Shown here: positions 1 to 8,560 of the stretch, one piece after another | Numbering within the stretch: the first letter of the stretch is position 1 | Layout of the letters: each line of letters opens with the position of its first letter | Assembly: GCA_014360995.1 (NCBI GenBank) | Contig: JACIWL010000005.1 | Coordinates: 1-64,000 of the forward strand | DNA: 64,000 bases | From: Candidatus Bipolaricaulota bacterium | GTDB lineage: Bacteria > Bipolaricaulota > Bipolaricaulia > Bipolaricaulales > Bipolaricaulaceae | Direction of reading: 5' to 3' | Made by a program: the position numbers and the translations under genes | Notes under the pieces: model-generated | Told to the model about the DNA's origin: nothing | The model's input: the letters and a program-made list of their open reading frames with translations, nothing else | Database searches by the model: none

Positions 1-1727
1 GCTTTTCCCTGGCCACAAATTCCTCTACCGCCCGTAGCAACGCGTCGTAGCCGGCGAGGCCCACGGAGCGCACCCGCGCAGAAATCCGGCCCACCCGAAA
101 ATCGCGGGTGGCCATGGAGCCGGTGATCTCGCCCCCGCCCATCTCATAAAGGAGCAAAATTTGGGCCACCGCCCTGGAGGTCTCCGGGATGGTGTAAAAC
201 GCGGGATCGTCGCCGCGCAAGGTGAAGTAGGATTCCTTGACGAGGTCGGCCAGGGACGAGGTGGAACCCACCTCGGGCCGGCCCTCCAAGAACTGCTGCA
301 GGCGGTCCATAAATCGCAGGACCGCCGGGTCTTTAAGGCCGTCCCGTCTACCTGTGTCGACCACGATAGAAAGCTCCTGGCTTCCGCCGAAGCGCTCGTC
401 CACCACGCGAAGGGCTTGCACCACCGGAGAGTCCTCCCGGAAATAGCGGGTCACATCGGACTCCACCCGAAGCCAAGGGATCCCCAAAGCAAGGGCGCCG
501 AGCACAGCCAAAGCCACCCCGAGGACGAGAACGGGATGTGCGGAAAGAAAGTGGGCGAACCGGCGGGCGCTTTCCATTTCCACCTTGGCCCCGCGCCATT
601 TCGGCAAAGGCAAAACCACCAAAAGGGCGGGGATCATGACCATGGTCAAAACGAAACACACCACCACCCCAAAGGCCGAGAAGACCCCAAATTCCCGGGT
701 GGGGACGAGGAACGAGGAGAGGAGGGTGAGAAATCCAGCGGCCGTGGTGGTAGCCGCACCCAGGACTGGGACAAACATCTCTCTTATTGTGGATTTTACG
801 GCCTCCTTTTTCCCCTCGCCTTGGAAGATCCGGTGGAAAAACTCGTTCACCACATGAATCCCGTAAGCGGAGCCCACCGCCACTAAGACCACAGGGAGGA
901 AGGTGGAGATCATGGTGAGCTTGTGCCCAGAAAGGCCCAAAAGGCCCATGGTCCAAATGAGCCCCACCAGGACCACACCCAAGGGCAAGATCACACCCCA
1001 CACGTTCCGAAAGCTCACAAAAAGGACAAGGACAACAACCACCACCACGATGGGAAGAAGGAAGGCCAGGTCCTGGCGCATGTAGCGATTCACATAGACG
1101 AGGAAGGCGGCGTCGCCGGAGATGTAGATCTTTTCTGGGCCCTCGTATTTCTTGGCCAATTCCTCAAGGCGCTTTAAGATTCCGGCTTGGAGGTCCTCGC
1201 GTTTTTCCACTGGCGCGGAAAGGCGCAGGATGACGATGGCCCCGCTTCCGTCGGAAAGGATGAGGTTGTCCCGCACCATGTTTTCCGCAAGGGCCTTGGT
1301 GCGGAAGAGCTCCGCCTCCTCCCCAGTTTTAGGAGGTCCAGGAAGGATGGGCCGAACCAAGAGGGCGGCCTCCGTCCCCTCCACAATCTTCACGTTGGCC
1401 GGCGAGATCACTTCCTCCACAAGCCCTTCCTCCTTGAGCTTTTCAAGCTCTGAGGTGAGGGCGTAAAGCTTTTGGAGGGAGGGAAGATCAAAAAGGGTCT
1501 GGCCATCCGCGGCGGTGATGGCCAAAACGAACATGGACTGCCCACCAAAAAGATCCCGGGCCCGGTTGTATTGGGCCACAATGGGATCGTCCTCGGGAAG
1601 CATTTTTGAATAGTCCGCCTGAAAGCCAATGCGGGGAAGAAAAGCGGCAAAGCCAAGGGAAACAAGGCCGATCAGGCCCAAAACAAGAAGGGGATGGTCT
1701 GTTACGAGGCGAACAAGGCGGTTCATC
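1..1727 (-). CDS. RND/MMPL-family exporter, C-terminus truncated by window start
   Basis: Minus-strand reading frame from ATG at 1727 (MNRLVRLVTDHPLLVLGLIGLVSLGFAAFLPRIGFQADYSKMLPEDDPIV...) with multiple TM segments and MMPL-like 'AVGSAYGIHVVNEF'; runs off the window. Confidence 0.85.
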
Positions 1728-2157
1728 TACCTCCCCCCATATAACCCATAGAAACGAGGGCCAGGCTCAGAAAAAGCGGGTAAAGGTCCTCCGCGGGCCC
1801 CCGGATCTCGCGGAGGGGCGAAAAGGCCTGGACGAAAGCGTCCTTAAGATGGGAAAGGGCAAGGCGAAATTCCCCAGGAAGGATGGACTCCGGCCACGGG
1901 GAGCAGAACCAGATAAAGGGCCCAGAGGTGGGAATGTGGATGACCACATGGAACGGCTCTTCGGTCCAGGGTTGTTTAGGAAACTCGGACACGGCCTGGA
2001 AGTGAAAGGCGCCGGTTGCTTTCAGGGCCCGCACCACCGCCAAAAGGCGAAGCGACTCCTCTAAGCTTTTAGATTCGTCCACCACAAGCACTCGGATTTG
2101 CCCAAGGCTTGTGAGGCTTAGGGCCAACAACGCCGCCAAAACCAAGAATTTCCGCAT
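1723..2157 (-). CDS. hypothetical secreted protein in the TetR-RND unit
   Basis: MRKFLVLAALLALSLTSLGQIRVLVVDESKS...; signal peptide; overlaps start of the RND gene. Confidence 0.6.
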   Translation of the reverse strand: MRKFLVLAALLALSLTSLGQIRVLVVDESKSLEESLRLLAVVRALKATGAFHFQAVSEFPKQPWTEEPFHVVIHIPTSGPFIWFCSPWPESILPGEFRLALSHLKDAFVQAFSPLREIRGPAEDLYPLFLSLALVSMGYMGGGR

Positions 2158-2167
2158 CGTTCCTCCT

Positions 2168-2749
2168 TCAGGGCCGCAGGGCATGCCAGGCCAGCTCCGC
2201 AAGCTCCTCGGCCCCAGAGCGTCGAAACTCCTCGGCCACCGCGTCCTTCTGCGCGGCGCGGAGGGTGATGGCCCCAGCCATCCCCAAAAGGGCGTAGGCC
2301 GCAAGGAGGGGATGGACGGGTCGAATAGCCCCGGCCCGGATGGCCTCGGCAAGGATTTCGGCGATGGCCTGGGCGTACTCCTCCAAAAGAGCGCTCAGTT
2401 TCCGCCAGAGGGCCGGGTCCTCCGGAGCCCAGACCCGGCTCAAAAGCTGGGCCGTCTCCGGCTCCTTGGCGAACCCCGCGAAGTACACGGTCAAAACCTG
2501 GCGCAGGATCTCCGGGGCGGGAAGGCCTTGGCGCATGAGCTCGCGGGCTTGCACGAGCCTTTCTTCGAAAGCTTTTCGGACCACGGCCAAGAAGAGCTCG
2601 TCTTTGGAGCGGAAGTAGTGGTAGAGGGAGCCAATGGAGACCTGGGCCAGTTTGGCGATATCCCGCATGCCGGTGGCATGGAACCCTTGGCGGGCAAACA
2701 ACTTCCGCCCTGCCTCCACGATCCTCTCCAACATGACCGGCTGGCTCAT
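2168..2749 (-). CDS. TetR/AcrR family transcriptional regulator
   Basis: ARQGFHATGMRDIAKLAQVSIGSLYHYFRSKDELF N-terminal HTH. Confidence 0.92.
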   Translation of the reverse strand: MSQPVMLERIVEAGRKLFARQGFHATGMRDIAKLAQVSIGSLYHYFRSKDELFLAVVRKAFEERLVQARELMRQGLPAPEILRQVLTVYFAGFAKEPETAQLLSRVWAPEDPALWRKLSALLEEYAQAIAEILAEAIRAGAIRPVHPLLAAYALLGMAGAITLRAAQKDAVAEEFRRSGAEELAELAWHALRP

Positions 2750-2767
2750 ATCGAACGTTCGTTCGAT
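2750..2767. promoter_or_regulatory. perfect palindromic operator ATCGAACG-TT-CGTTCGAT
   Basis: 18-bp inverted repeat abutting the tetR start codon and overlapping the predicted -10. Confidence 0.75.
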
Positions 2768-2793
2768 TGTAAGGGGAAAGAATGTCTCGTCAA
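2766..2793 (-). promoter_or_regulatory. tetR promoter TTGACG-16 bp-TACAAT
   Basis: -35 at 2793-2788 and -10 at 2771-2766 read on minus strand. Confidence 0.6.
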
Positions 2794-3158
2794 GGGCGAA
2801 ACTCCTTGGCGCAGGCCGTGCACCGCCAGGTGATGGCCCCAGAAAGGAGGTTTATGCGTACAGGAAGAAGTGTTCCCTCCCCGCAGGCTGGGCACCGGAG
2901 AATTCCGGTATCGGCGCGAACCGGCCCCTCCACAGCCACGGTGAACTGCTCAGGGATCTCCAGGGGAAGCGCGGAAACGCGCACCTCCAAAGGAGCCGTT
3001 AAAACCAGGGGATTGTTGACCTCCACCCTAAGAGGACTCTTGGGCTCCTCCAGTCGCAAGGGGATCCCGTTATTTAGGGCCTGCCAGCCCAGAAAAAAGA
3101 GGGCGCCCAGGGCGAGGGCCACGGTCCAGAGGCCTATCACCAAAAGCCAGCGGTACAT
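2790..3158 (-). CDS. hypothetical membrane-anchored protein with CPAC...CTAC zinc-ribbon-like C-terminus
   Basis: MYRWLLVIGLWTVALALGALFFLGW TM; CPACGEGTLLPVRINLLSGAITWRCTAC. Confidence 0.55.
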   Translation of the reverse strand: MYRWLLVIGLWTVALALGALFFLGWQALNNGIPLRLEEPKSPLRVEVNNPLVLTAPLEVRVSALPLEIPEQFTVAVEGPVRADTGILRCPACGEGTLLPVRINLLSGAITWRCTACAKEFRP

Positions 3159-3188
3159 CACCACCACCTCCCGGGGAAGGGTACCAGG

Positions 3189-3200
3189 AAAAAGAAAAAA
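3189..3200 (-). terminator. U-tract TTTTTTCTTTTT directly after the last tRNA
   Basis: 12-nt T-rich tract abuts the 3' end of tRNA-Arg(TCG). Confidence 0.5.
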
Positions 3201-3275
3201 CGCGCCCGGGAGGACTTGAACCCCCAACCCTCGGCTCCGAAGGCCGATGCTCTGATCCTATTGAGCTACGGGCGC
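3201..3275 (-). tRNA. tRNA-Arg(TCG), CCA not encoded
   Basis: GCGCCCG acceptor, anticodon stem TCGGC-CTTCGGA-GCCGA, GGTTCAAGTCC T-arm. Confidence 0.93.
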
Positions 3276-3362
3276 GGGATCCGGCCCGCCGGCCTGTCCT
3301 CGGCCATTACGGATCTGTCCATCAGAACCGTTGCATCCTACAACCGCCGGCGACCCGGTTGG

Positions 3363-3437
3363 GAGGAGCGACGGGACTTGAACCCGCGACCCCCGCGTCC
3401 ACAGCGCGGTGCTCTCCCAGGCTGAGCTACGCTCCCC
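3363..3437 (-). tRNA. tRNA-His(GTG) with encoded G-1:C73; CCA at 3362-3360
   Basis: GGGGAGCG...CGCTCCTC; anticodon loop CTGTGGA. Confidence 0.93.
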
Positions 3438-3440
3438 TGG

Positions 3441-3515
3441 CGCGCCCGGGAGGACTCGAACCCCCGGCCTGCGGCTTAGAAGGCCGCTGCTCTCATCCTT
3501 CTGAGCTACGGGCGC
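3441..3515 (-). tRNA. tRNA-Arg(TCT); CCA at 3440-3438
   Basis: GCGCCCG...CGGGCGC; anticodon loop CTTCTAA. Confidence 0.93.
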
Positions 3516-3518
3516 TGG

Positions 3519-3589
3519 AGCGGGTAACGGGAATCGAACCCGTGTCTCTGGCTTGGAAGGCCAGTGCTCTACCATTGAGCTATACCCGC
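3519..3589 (-). tRNA. tRNA-Gly(TCC); CCA at 3518-3516
   Basis: GCGGGTA...TACCCGC; anticodon loop CTTCCAA. Confidence 0.93.
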
Positions 3590-3592
3590 TGG

Positions 3593-3667
3593 TCGGAGAG
3601 GGCGGATTCGAACCGCCGACCTCATGGTCCCGAACCATGCGCGCTAACCAGGCTGCGCTACTCTCCG
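3593..3667 (-). tRNA. tRNA-Pro(CGG); CCA at 3592-3590
   Basis: CGGAGAG...CTCTCCG-A; anticodon loop TTCGGGA. Confidence 0.92.
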
Positions 3668-3688
3668 ACTCGCCCTTATTTTACCCGC

Positions 3689-5065
3689 CTAGGGCAAAAG
3701 GATGAACCGCGTCCGGCCCGCACGGACCACGGTGAGGAGGACCTCCTCGTCCTCGCCAAGCTGGGAGACGATCCTGTTCCAGTCCACGGTGGAGGAAATG
3801 GGCTGCCGGTTCACCTCCACGATGAGGTCGCCCACCTGCACCCCGCCCCAGTACCCCCGGGAGCCGGGCTCCACCGAGACCACCACCACCCCGCTATCCC
3901 GGGTGATGCCATAGCGGCTTTTAAGCTCGGGGGTCAGGTCCTGCACGGTAAGCCCAAACTTCACAAACCCTTGGCCTGGGGTAACAGTCCCTTCGGCAGG
4001 CCGTTCTTCCAATACCACCTCCAGCGTCATGGTGCGCCTGTCCCGCACCAAGGTCACGGTGACCTTCTCCCCGGGCCGGCGGTACATGATGGCCATTTGC
4101 AGGTCGCTTGAATTTTTCACCTTTTTCCCCTCCACCTCCACGATCACGTCTCCCGACTTTATCCCAGCCTTCGCCGCGGGCGAGTTCGGCACCACTTCCG
4201 TGACCAAGGCGCCCTCCCTTACCCCAAGCTGTCGCTCCATCCCCGGGATCACGTCCTGGATGTACACCCCAAGCCAGGCCCGGGTCACCCGGCCCTTTTC
4301 CACGATCTGGGCCAAAGCCAGCTTTATCTCGTTGATGGGGACGGCGAAGTTAATCCCCTCCACGGCGATCCCCGTGGAGGTCTGGCGGGCAATGATGGTG
4401 TTCATCCCCACCACTTCTCCGTAGGCGTTGACCAGGGGGCCGCCGGAGTTCCCCGGGTTGATGGCCGCGTCCGTCTGGATCATGCGCCGGTAGTACCCGG
4501 AACCGTCGGGCCGGGGCACATCCCGGTTCAGGGCGGAAACAATCCCTAAGGTCACCGTGTGGGAGAAGCCCAAGGGGTTGCCGATGGCAATCACCCAATC
4601 CCCGATCTCCAAGGCGTCGGAGTCGCCCAAAGGCGCCGCGGGGAGATCCGCCCCATCCACGCTGAGCACGGCGAGGTCCAAAATGTCGTCGGTTCCCACC
4701 ACCCGAGCCGGCCAGGAATCGCCGCTTTGCGCGGTGATAACGATGGAAGTCGCCTGCTCCACCACGTGGTAGTTGGTGAGGATGTACTTTTTGCCCGCGT
4801 ACTCCACCACGAATCCTGAACCCAAGGAAGTTTGAGTGGTTTCAGGCTCCCCGAAAAACCGGCGGAAGAAGGGGTCCTGGAAGAACTGGTCCCACCACGT
4901 GGAAACCCGGCGGGTAGCCTCCACCTTCACCACCGCGGGAGCGACCCGGGCGATGGCCGCTTTTATCGCTGCCTGACCGGAGGCGGCGATGGCCTCCTGC
5001 ACGCCCTGGGCCATGCTCGCCCCCGCCACCACCAGGGCTAGCACCAACCCCAAGACTTTGCGCAT
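3689..5065 (-). CDS. HtrA/Deg-like serine protease with two PDZ domains
   Basis: Signal peptide; TNYHVV, DLAVL, GNSGGPL catalytic motifs; two C-terminal PDZ-like segments. Confidence 0.93.
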   Translation of the reverse strand: MRKVLGLVLALVVAGASMAQGVQEAIAASGQAAIKAAIARVAPAVVKVEATRRVSTWWDQFFQDPFFRRFFGEPETTQTSLGSGFVVEYAGKKYILTNYHVVEQATSIVITAQSGDSWPARVVGTDDILDLAVLSVDGADLPAAPLGDSDALEIGDWVIAIGNPLGFSHTVTLGIVSALNRDVPRPDGSGYYRRMIQTDAAINPGNSGGPLVNAYGEVVGMNTIIARQTSTGIAVEGINFAVPINEIKLALAQIVEKGRVTRAWLGVYIQDVIPGMERQLGVREGALVTEVVPNSPAAKAGIKSGDVIVEVEGKKVKNSSDLQMAIMYRRPGEKVTVTLVRDRRTMTLEVVLEERPAEGTVTPGQGFVKFGLTVQDLTPELKSRYGITRDSGVVVVSVEPGSRGYWGGVQVGDLIVEVNRQPISSTVDWNRIVSQLGEDEEVLLTVVRAGRTRFILLP

Positions 5066-5109
5066 AACTCGATCACCTCCACCCTCATTTCTAGCGTTTG
5101 GGCTTGAAC

Positions 5110-5121
5110 GTTCCATGGAAC
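5110..5121. promoter_or_regulatory. palindrome GTTCCATGGAAC between divergent htrA and PP-loop genes
   Basis: Perfect 12-bp palindrome in the intergenic region. Confidence 0.35.
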
Positions 5122-5175
5122 AAGCGTGCAAAATCTGTGGAGATCCTGCCGAGCCGGGTCTATCATAGCCAAGAT

Positions 5176-6192
5176 ATGTCCGCTCCGCCCAAGAAGGCTG
5201 TGGCCCTCATGTCCGGGGGGCTGGACTCGGCGTTGGCCGCGGCCCTCACCAAGCGCTTGGGTTTTGAGGTGGTGGGGCTGAACCTGGCCACCGGATTTTG
5301 CACGGGCCAGGGGCGCTGCGATGCCGTCCTCGCCCAGGGGCTAGCGTTAGAGATCCCCGTGCGCCTCCTGGACGTTTCCGACGAGTACCTAGAAGTTGTG
5401 AAATACCCGCGGTTCGGCCGAGGCCAGGGCATGAACCCTTGCCTCGACTGCCGGATCTTCATGGTGAAGAAGGCGGGAGAGGTGATGGAAAGGGAGGAGG
5501 CCTCGTTCGTCGTCACCGGGGAGGTTTTAGGCCAGCGCCCCATGTCCCAGCACCGGGAAGCCCTGGAGCTCGTGGCCCGGGAGTCGGGGCTGGGAGAAAG
5601 GTTGGTACGGCCCCTTTCCGGGCGACTCTTGGGACCCACCTTCCCGGAGAGGATGGGCTGGGTTCGGCGGGAGGACTGGCTCGATCTTCAGGGCCGCTCC
5701 CGAAAGCGGCAGCTTGAGCTAGCCAGGGACTGGGGAATCCCCGTGTTCACTCAACCCGCGGGCGGCTGTTGCCTCCTCCTTGAGCGGGCTTACGCTAAGC
5801 GCCTGCGGGACCTCATCCGGGAAAAGGGCGTGGACGCCCTAACCAAGGAGGACTTCGCCCTCCTCCGCTATGGCCGCCATTTCCGCCTTGGCCCAAACGT
5901 GCGGGTAGTGGTGGGAAGGGACGAGGTGGAAAACGCCGCCCTCCTCGCCTTCCCGGGGAACCACTATGTCCTCACTTTCCCGGATGTCCCGGGGCCGGTA
6001 GCTCTGGTTTTGGGCGAGGCTAGCGAGGAGGAGCTGAAGCTTGCGGCGGAGCTAGCTGCCCGCTATAGCGACGCTCCTCAAGGCGCACCGGTGCGGGTCA
6101 TGGCCCAACGAAATGGAGAAGCCTTGGAACTCTGGGCCACCCCCATGTCCAAAGACGATCCCCGCCTGCGCAAATTCCGCATCGATCGCTGA
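5176..6192 (+). CDS. PP-loop ATPase, tRNA thiolation (MnmA/ThiI-like) family
   Basis: ALMSGGLDSALAAAL PP-loop; CLDCRIFM; GEVLGQRPMSQ. Confidence 0.75.
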   Translation: MSAPPKKAVALMSGGLDSALAAALTKRLGFEVVGLNLATGFCTGQGRCDAVLAQGLALEIPVRLLDVSDEYLEVVKYPRFGRGQGMNPCLDCRIFMVKKAGEVMEREEASFVVTGEVLGQRPMSQHREALELVARESGLGERLVRPLSGRLLGPTFPERMGWVRREDWLDLQGRSRKRQLELARDWGIPVFTQPAGGCCLLLERAYAKRLRDLIREKGVDALTKEDFALLRYGRHFRLGPNVRVVVGRDEVENAALLAFPGNHYVLTFPDVPGPVALVLGEASEEELKLAAELAARYSDAPQGAPVRVMAQRNGEALELWATPMSKDDPRLRKFRIDR

Positions 6193-6236
6193 AACCCTGG
6201 CTGGCTCCAGATCTTCGGCTATAATCCGCCTTTGCT

Positions 6237-6437
6237 ATGAGCACGCCGCTTAAAGGGTATCTTGTGCGGACCAAGGCCAATAGCTTCAAGGTCCTGTGCG
6301 CTGAGTGCCTGAAGAAGTCGGAGTTTGAGGAGTTCGTGCGGCCCTGGAGCGTGCGGCTAAGCAGCCGCTGTGTGAAGTGCCGCGGGCCTGTGCTCCTTAA
6401 TCCTGAGGAACCGCGGCCCAAAGAGGCGGGGCAGTGA
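6237..6437 (+). CDS. small zinc-ribbon-like protein
   Basis: 66 aa with LCAECLKK...RCVKCRGPVLL; TATAAT 11 nt upstream of ATG. Confidence 0.55.
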   Translation: MSTPLKGYLVRTKANSFKVLCAECLKKSEFEEFVRPWSVRLSSRCVKCRGPVLLNPEEPRPKEAGQ

Positions 6438-6438
6438 T

Positions 6439-7794
6439 TTAAAGGGGGGCGAACCGGGCGCGGAAGTGTCGCAGTGGCCCACTTCCCGCCACAAGCTTCA
6501 TCCCCCTTAAGCTCTCCCGCTTCTCCAAAATGACGGCGAAAGTCCGCACCACGTGGCGCAGGTGTTCCTCGGTATAGACCCGGCGGGGGATGGCCAGCCG
6601 TACAAGCTCCAGTTTCGCCGCCTCCCCGAGCATTCCCGAGCCCACCTCCACCGCCCGGACCCCGCCCTCCAGATATAGAGCGCAAACTAAAGCCTGGCCA
6701 GGGAATTGGTCCTTGGGGATGTGGGGCAAAAGCCGGGCAGCATCCACGTACACGGCGTGCCCGCCCGGAGGCCAGTACACGGGAACCCCGATCTTTTTAA
6801 GCTCCTCCCCAAGCCAACGTACCTGGCCCACCCGATCCCGCAAATAAAGGGGATCCAGGGCCTCTCTAAGGCCCACCGCCAAAGCCGCCAAGTCCCGCCC
6901 GGCCAAACCACCATAGGTGGGAAAACCTTCCCAGAGGATGAGCTTCTCCGCGCACCTTTCATAGACCTCTTCGTTTCTTAGGGCGATGAAACCTCCGATG
7001 TTGCCGAGACCATCCTTTTTGGCCGACATGAGGCAGCCATCGGCGAGGGAGAAGACCTCGCGGGCTATTTCCGCGGGGCTTTTTCCTTGGTAGCCCGGCT
7101 CCCTTTCCCCAATAAAGAAGGCGTTCTCTGCATGGCGGGCGGCGTCGAGGATGAGGGGGATCCCGTGGGCGTGGGCTACCTCGGAGACGGCGCGGATGTT
7201 CGCCAGGGAAACGGGCTGGCCAGCGAGGGTGTTGTTGGTGATGGTGAGCATCACAAACGGCACCCGCCCGGGATTCCCGCGAAGAACGGCCTTTAAGGCG
7301 TCCACATCCATGTTCCCTTTGAACGGGTGTTCCAGCTCGGGATCAAAGGCCTCGGGTATGGGGAGGTCCAGGGGTTTGGCCCCAAGCGCCAAGAGGTTGG
7401 CCCGCGTGGTGTCGAAGTGGGAGTTATTGGGGACGATATCACCGGCTTTAACCGTGACCGCGAAGAACACGTGCTCGGCGGCCCTTCCTTGGTGGGTGGG
7501 AAGGACGTAAGGGTAGCCGGTGATCTCCTGGACCGTTTCCCTGAAAAACTCGAAGGAGCGGCTTCCAGCGTAGGCCTCGTCCCCTTCCAGGAGGGCGGCC
7601 CACTGGGCCTGGGACATGGCCCCGGTTCCGGAGTCGGTGAGAAGATCGATGTACACATCCTGGCTTTTCAGGTTAAACACGTTGTAGCCCGCCTCCGCCA
7701 GAAGTCTTTCCCGCTCGGAACGCGGAGGAAGATTGATGGGCTCGACGACTTTGATCTTGTACGGCTTCGGCCGCCATCCGTCGTCCATGCGCAT
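6439..7794 (-). CDS. tnaA: tryptophanase / beta-eliminating lyase (PLP)
   Basis: [57 protein letters not shown]; start chosen after GGAGGT (ORF extends to 7812). Confidence 0.85.
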   Translation of the reverse strand: MRMDDGWRPKPYKIKVVEPINLPPRSERERLLAEAGYNVFNLKSQDVYIDLLTDSGTGAMSQAQWAALLEGDEAYAGSRSFEFFRETVQEITGYPYVLPTHQGRAAEHVFFAVTVKAGDIVPNNSHFDTTRANLLALGAKPLDLPIPEAFDPELEHPFKGNMDVDALKAVLRGNPGRVPFVMLTITNNTLAGQPVSLANIRAVSEVAHAHGIPLILDAARHAENAFFIGEREPGYQGKSPAEIAREVFSLADGCLMSAKKDGLGNIGGFIALRNEEVYERCAEKLILWEGFPTYGGLAGRDLAALAVGLREALDPLYLRDRVGQVRWLGEELKKIGVPVYWPPGGHAVYVDAARLLPHIPKDQFPGQALVCALYLEGGVRAVEVGSGMLGEAAKLELVRLAIPRRVYTEEHLRHVVRTFAVILEKRESLRGMKLVAGSGPLRHFRARFAPL

Positions 7795-7849
7795 GGAATC
7801 ATACCTCCGCACCTACTCGCTTCGCAAAGGCTCTGGCCCGGCCACACAT

Positions 7850-7879
7850 TTGACGGGGGAATGTAATCGGGGTTACACT
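7850..7879 (+). promoter_or_regulatory. promoter TTGACG-18-TACACT, 6 nt before ATG (predicted leaderless)
   Basis: -35 7850-7855; -10 7874-7879; ATG at 7886. Confidence 0.65.
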
Positions 7880-7885
7880 GGATAC

Positions 7886-8560
7886 ATGGCCAAGGTTACC
7901 ACCCTCGATTCCCAGGACTCCCCTCTCTCCCAAGAGCTAGCCCAGTTGGAAGCGGTTGTGGAAAAAATTTGTGCGCGGATCGGCGCCGACCACAAAAAGG
8001 GGCTAGACGCACTTAAGGAATGCCTGGGCCAAGGGTATGCCCTCCTTTTCCCGGCCCTGCGCCGGCTGGCCCAGGATGGGAACGACGAGGTGCGGCGCGC
8101 GTTAGTTCAGGCCATAGCTGAGGCCGCGGATCCGGCCGATCCCTTCCGAGCCCCCTTCCTTTTGGAAATCCTTTCCCCTTTACTTTGCGACCAAATTCCA
8201 GGAATCCGCCTGGCCGCCCGCCGAGTTTTGCGGAAAAAACTTTTGGCCATCTATCCCGAGGAGACGGTGGAGGTGTTGGTGCAATGGGCAGCGGAGCCTG
8301 ATCCCGCGCGAAAAACCTTGGCCGCCCAGATGCTCGGCCACGTTCCCCCAAAATTAGCACGCCAAGCCCTCATCGCCCTCAAACACCTGGCGAGAACCGG
8401 GCAAAGGAAACTTCGCCCTGCCATCTTCATGGCCCTGCGGCGCTTGGCCCAAACGGCCCCGCAGGTTGTGGGGCCAGAGCTTTCGCGTTGGCAGGCGGAC
8501 CCGGACCTCGCTCCCCTCGTACAAAAAGCTTTAGACGGCCAAAAGCTTCCGCAAAGCTAG
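7886..8560 (+). CDS. HEAT-repeat-like protein
   Basis: Helical repeats with DEVRRALVQAIAEAADP, IPGIRLAARRVLRKKLLAI; 224 aa. Confidence 0.5.
   Translation: MAKVTTLDSQDSPLSQELAQLEAVVEKICARIGADHKKGLDALKECLGQGYALLFPALRRLAQDGNDEVRRALVQAIAEAADPADPFRAPFLLEILSPLLCDQIPGIRLAARRVLRKKLLAIYPEETVEVLVQWAAEPDPARKTLAAQMLGHVPPKLARQALIALKHLARTGQRKLRPAIFMALRRLAQTAPQVVGPELSRWQADPDLAPLVQKALDGQKLPQS

Noticed and set aside
161-886. 241-aa plus-strand ORF and the 348-1001 minus ORF
   Set aside because: Out of frame with the RND/MMPL exporter that spans 1-1727 on the minus strand
3216-4111. ORFs over the tRNA cluster (3216-3425, 3258-3638, 3359-4111)
   Set aside because: Translate tRNA genes; peptides such as GATGLEPATPAS are known tRNA mis-translation artefacts
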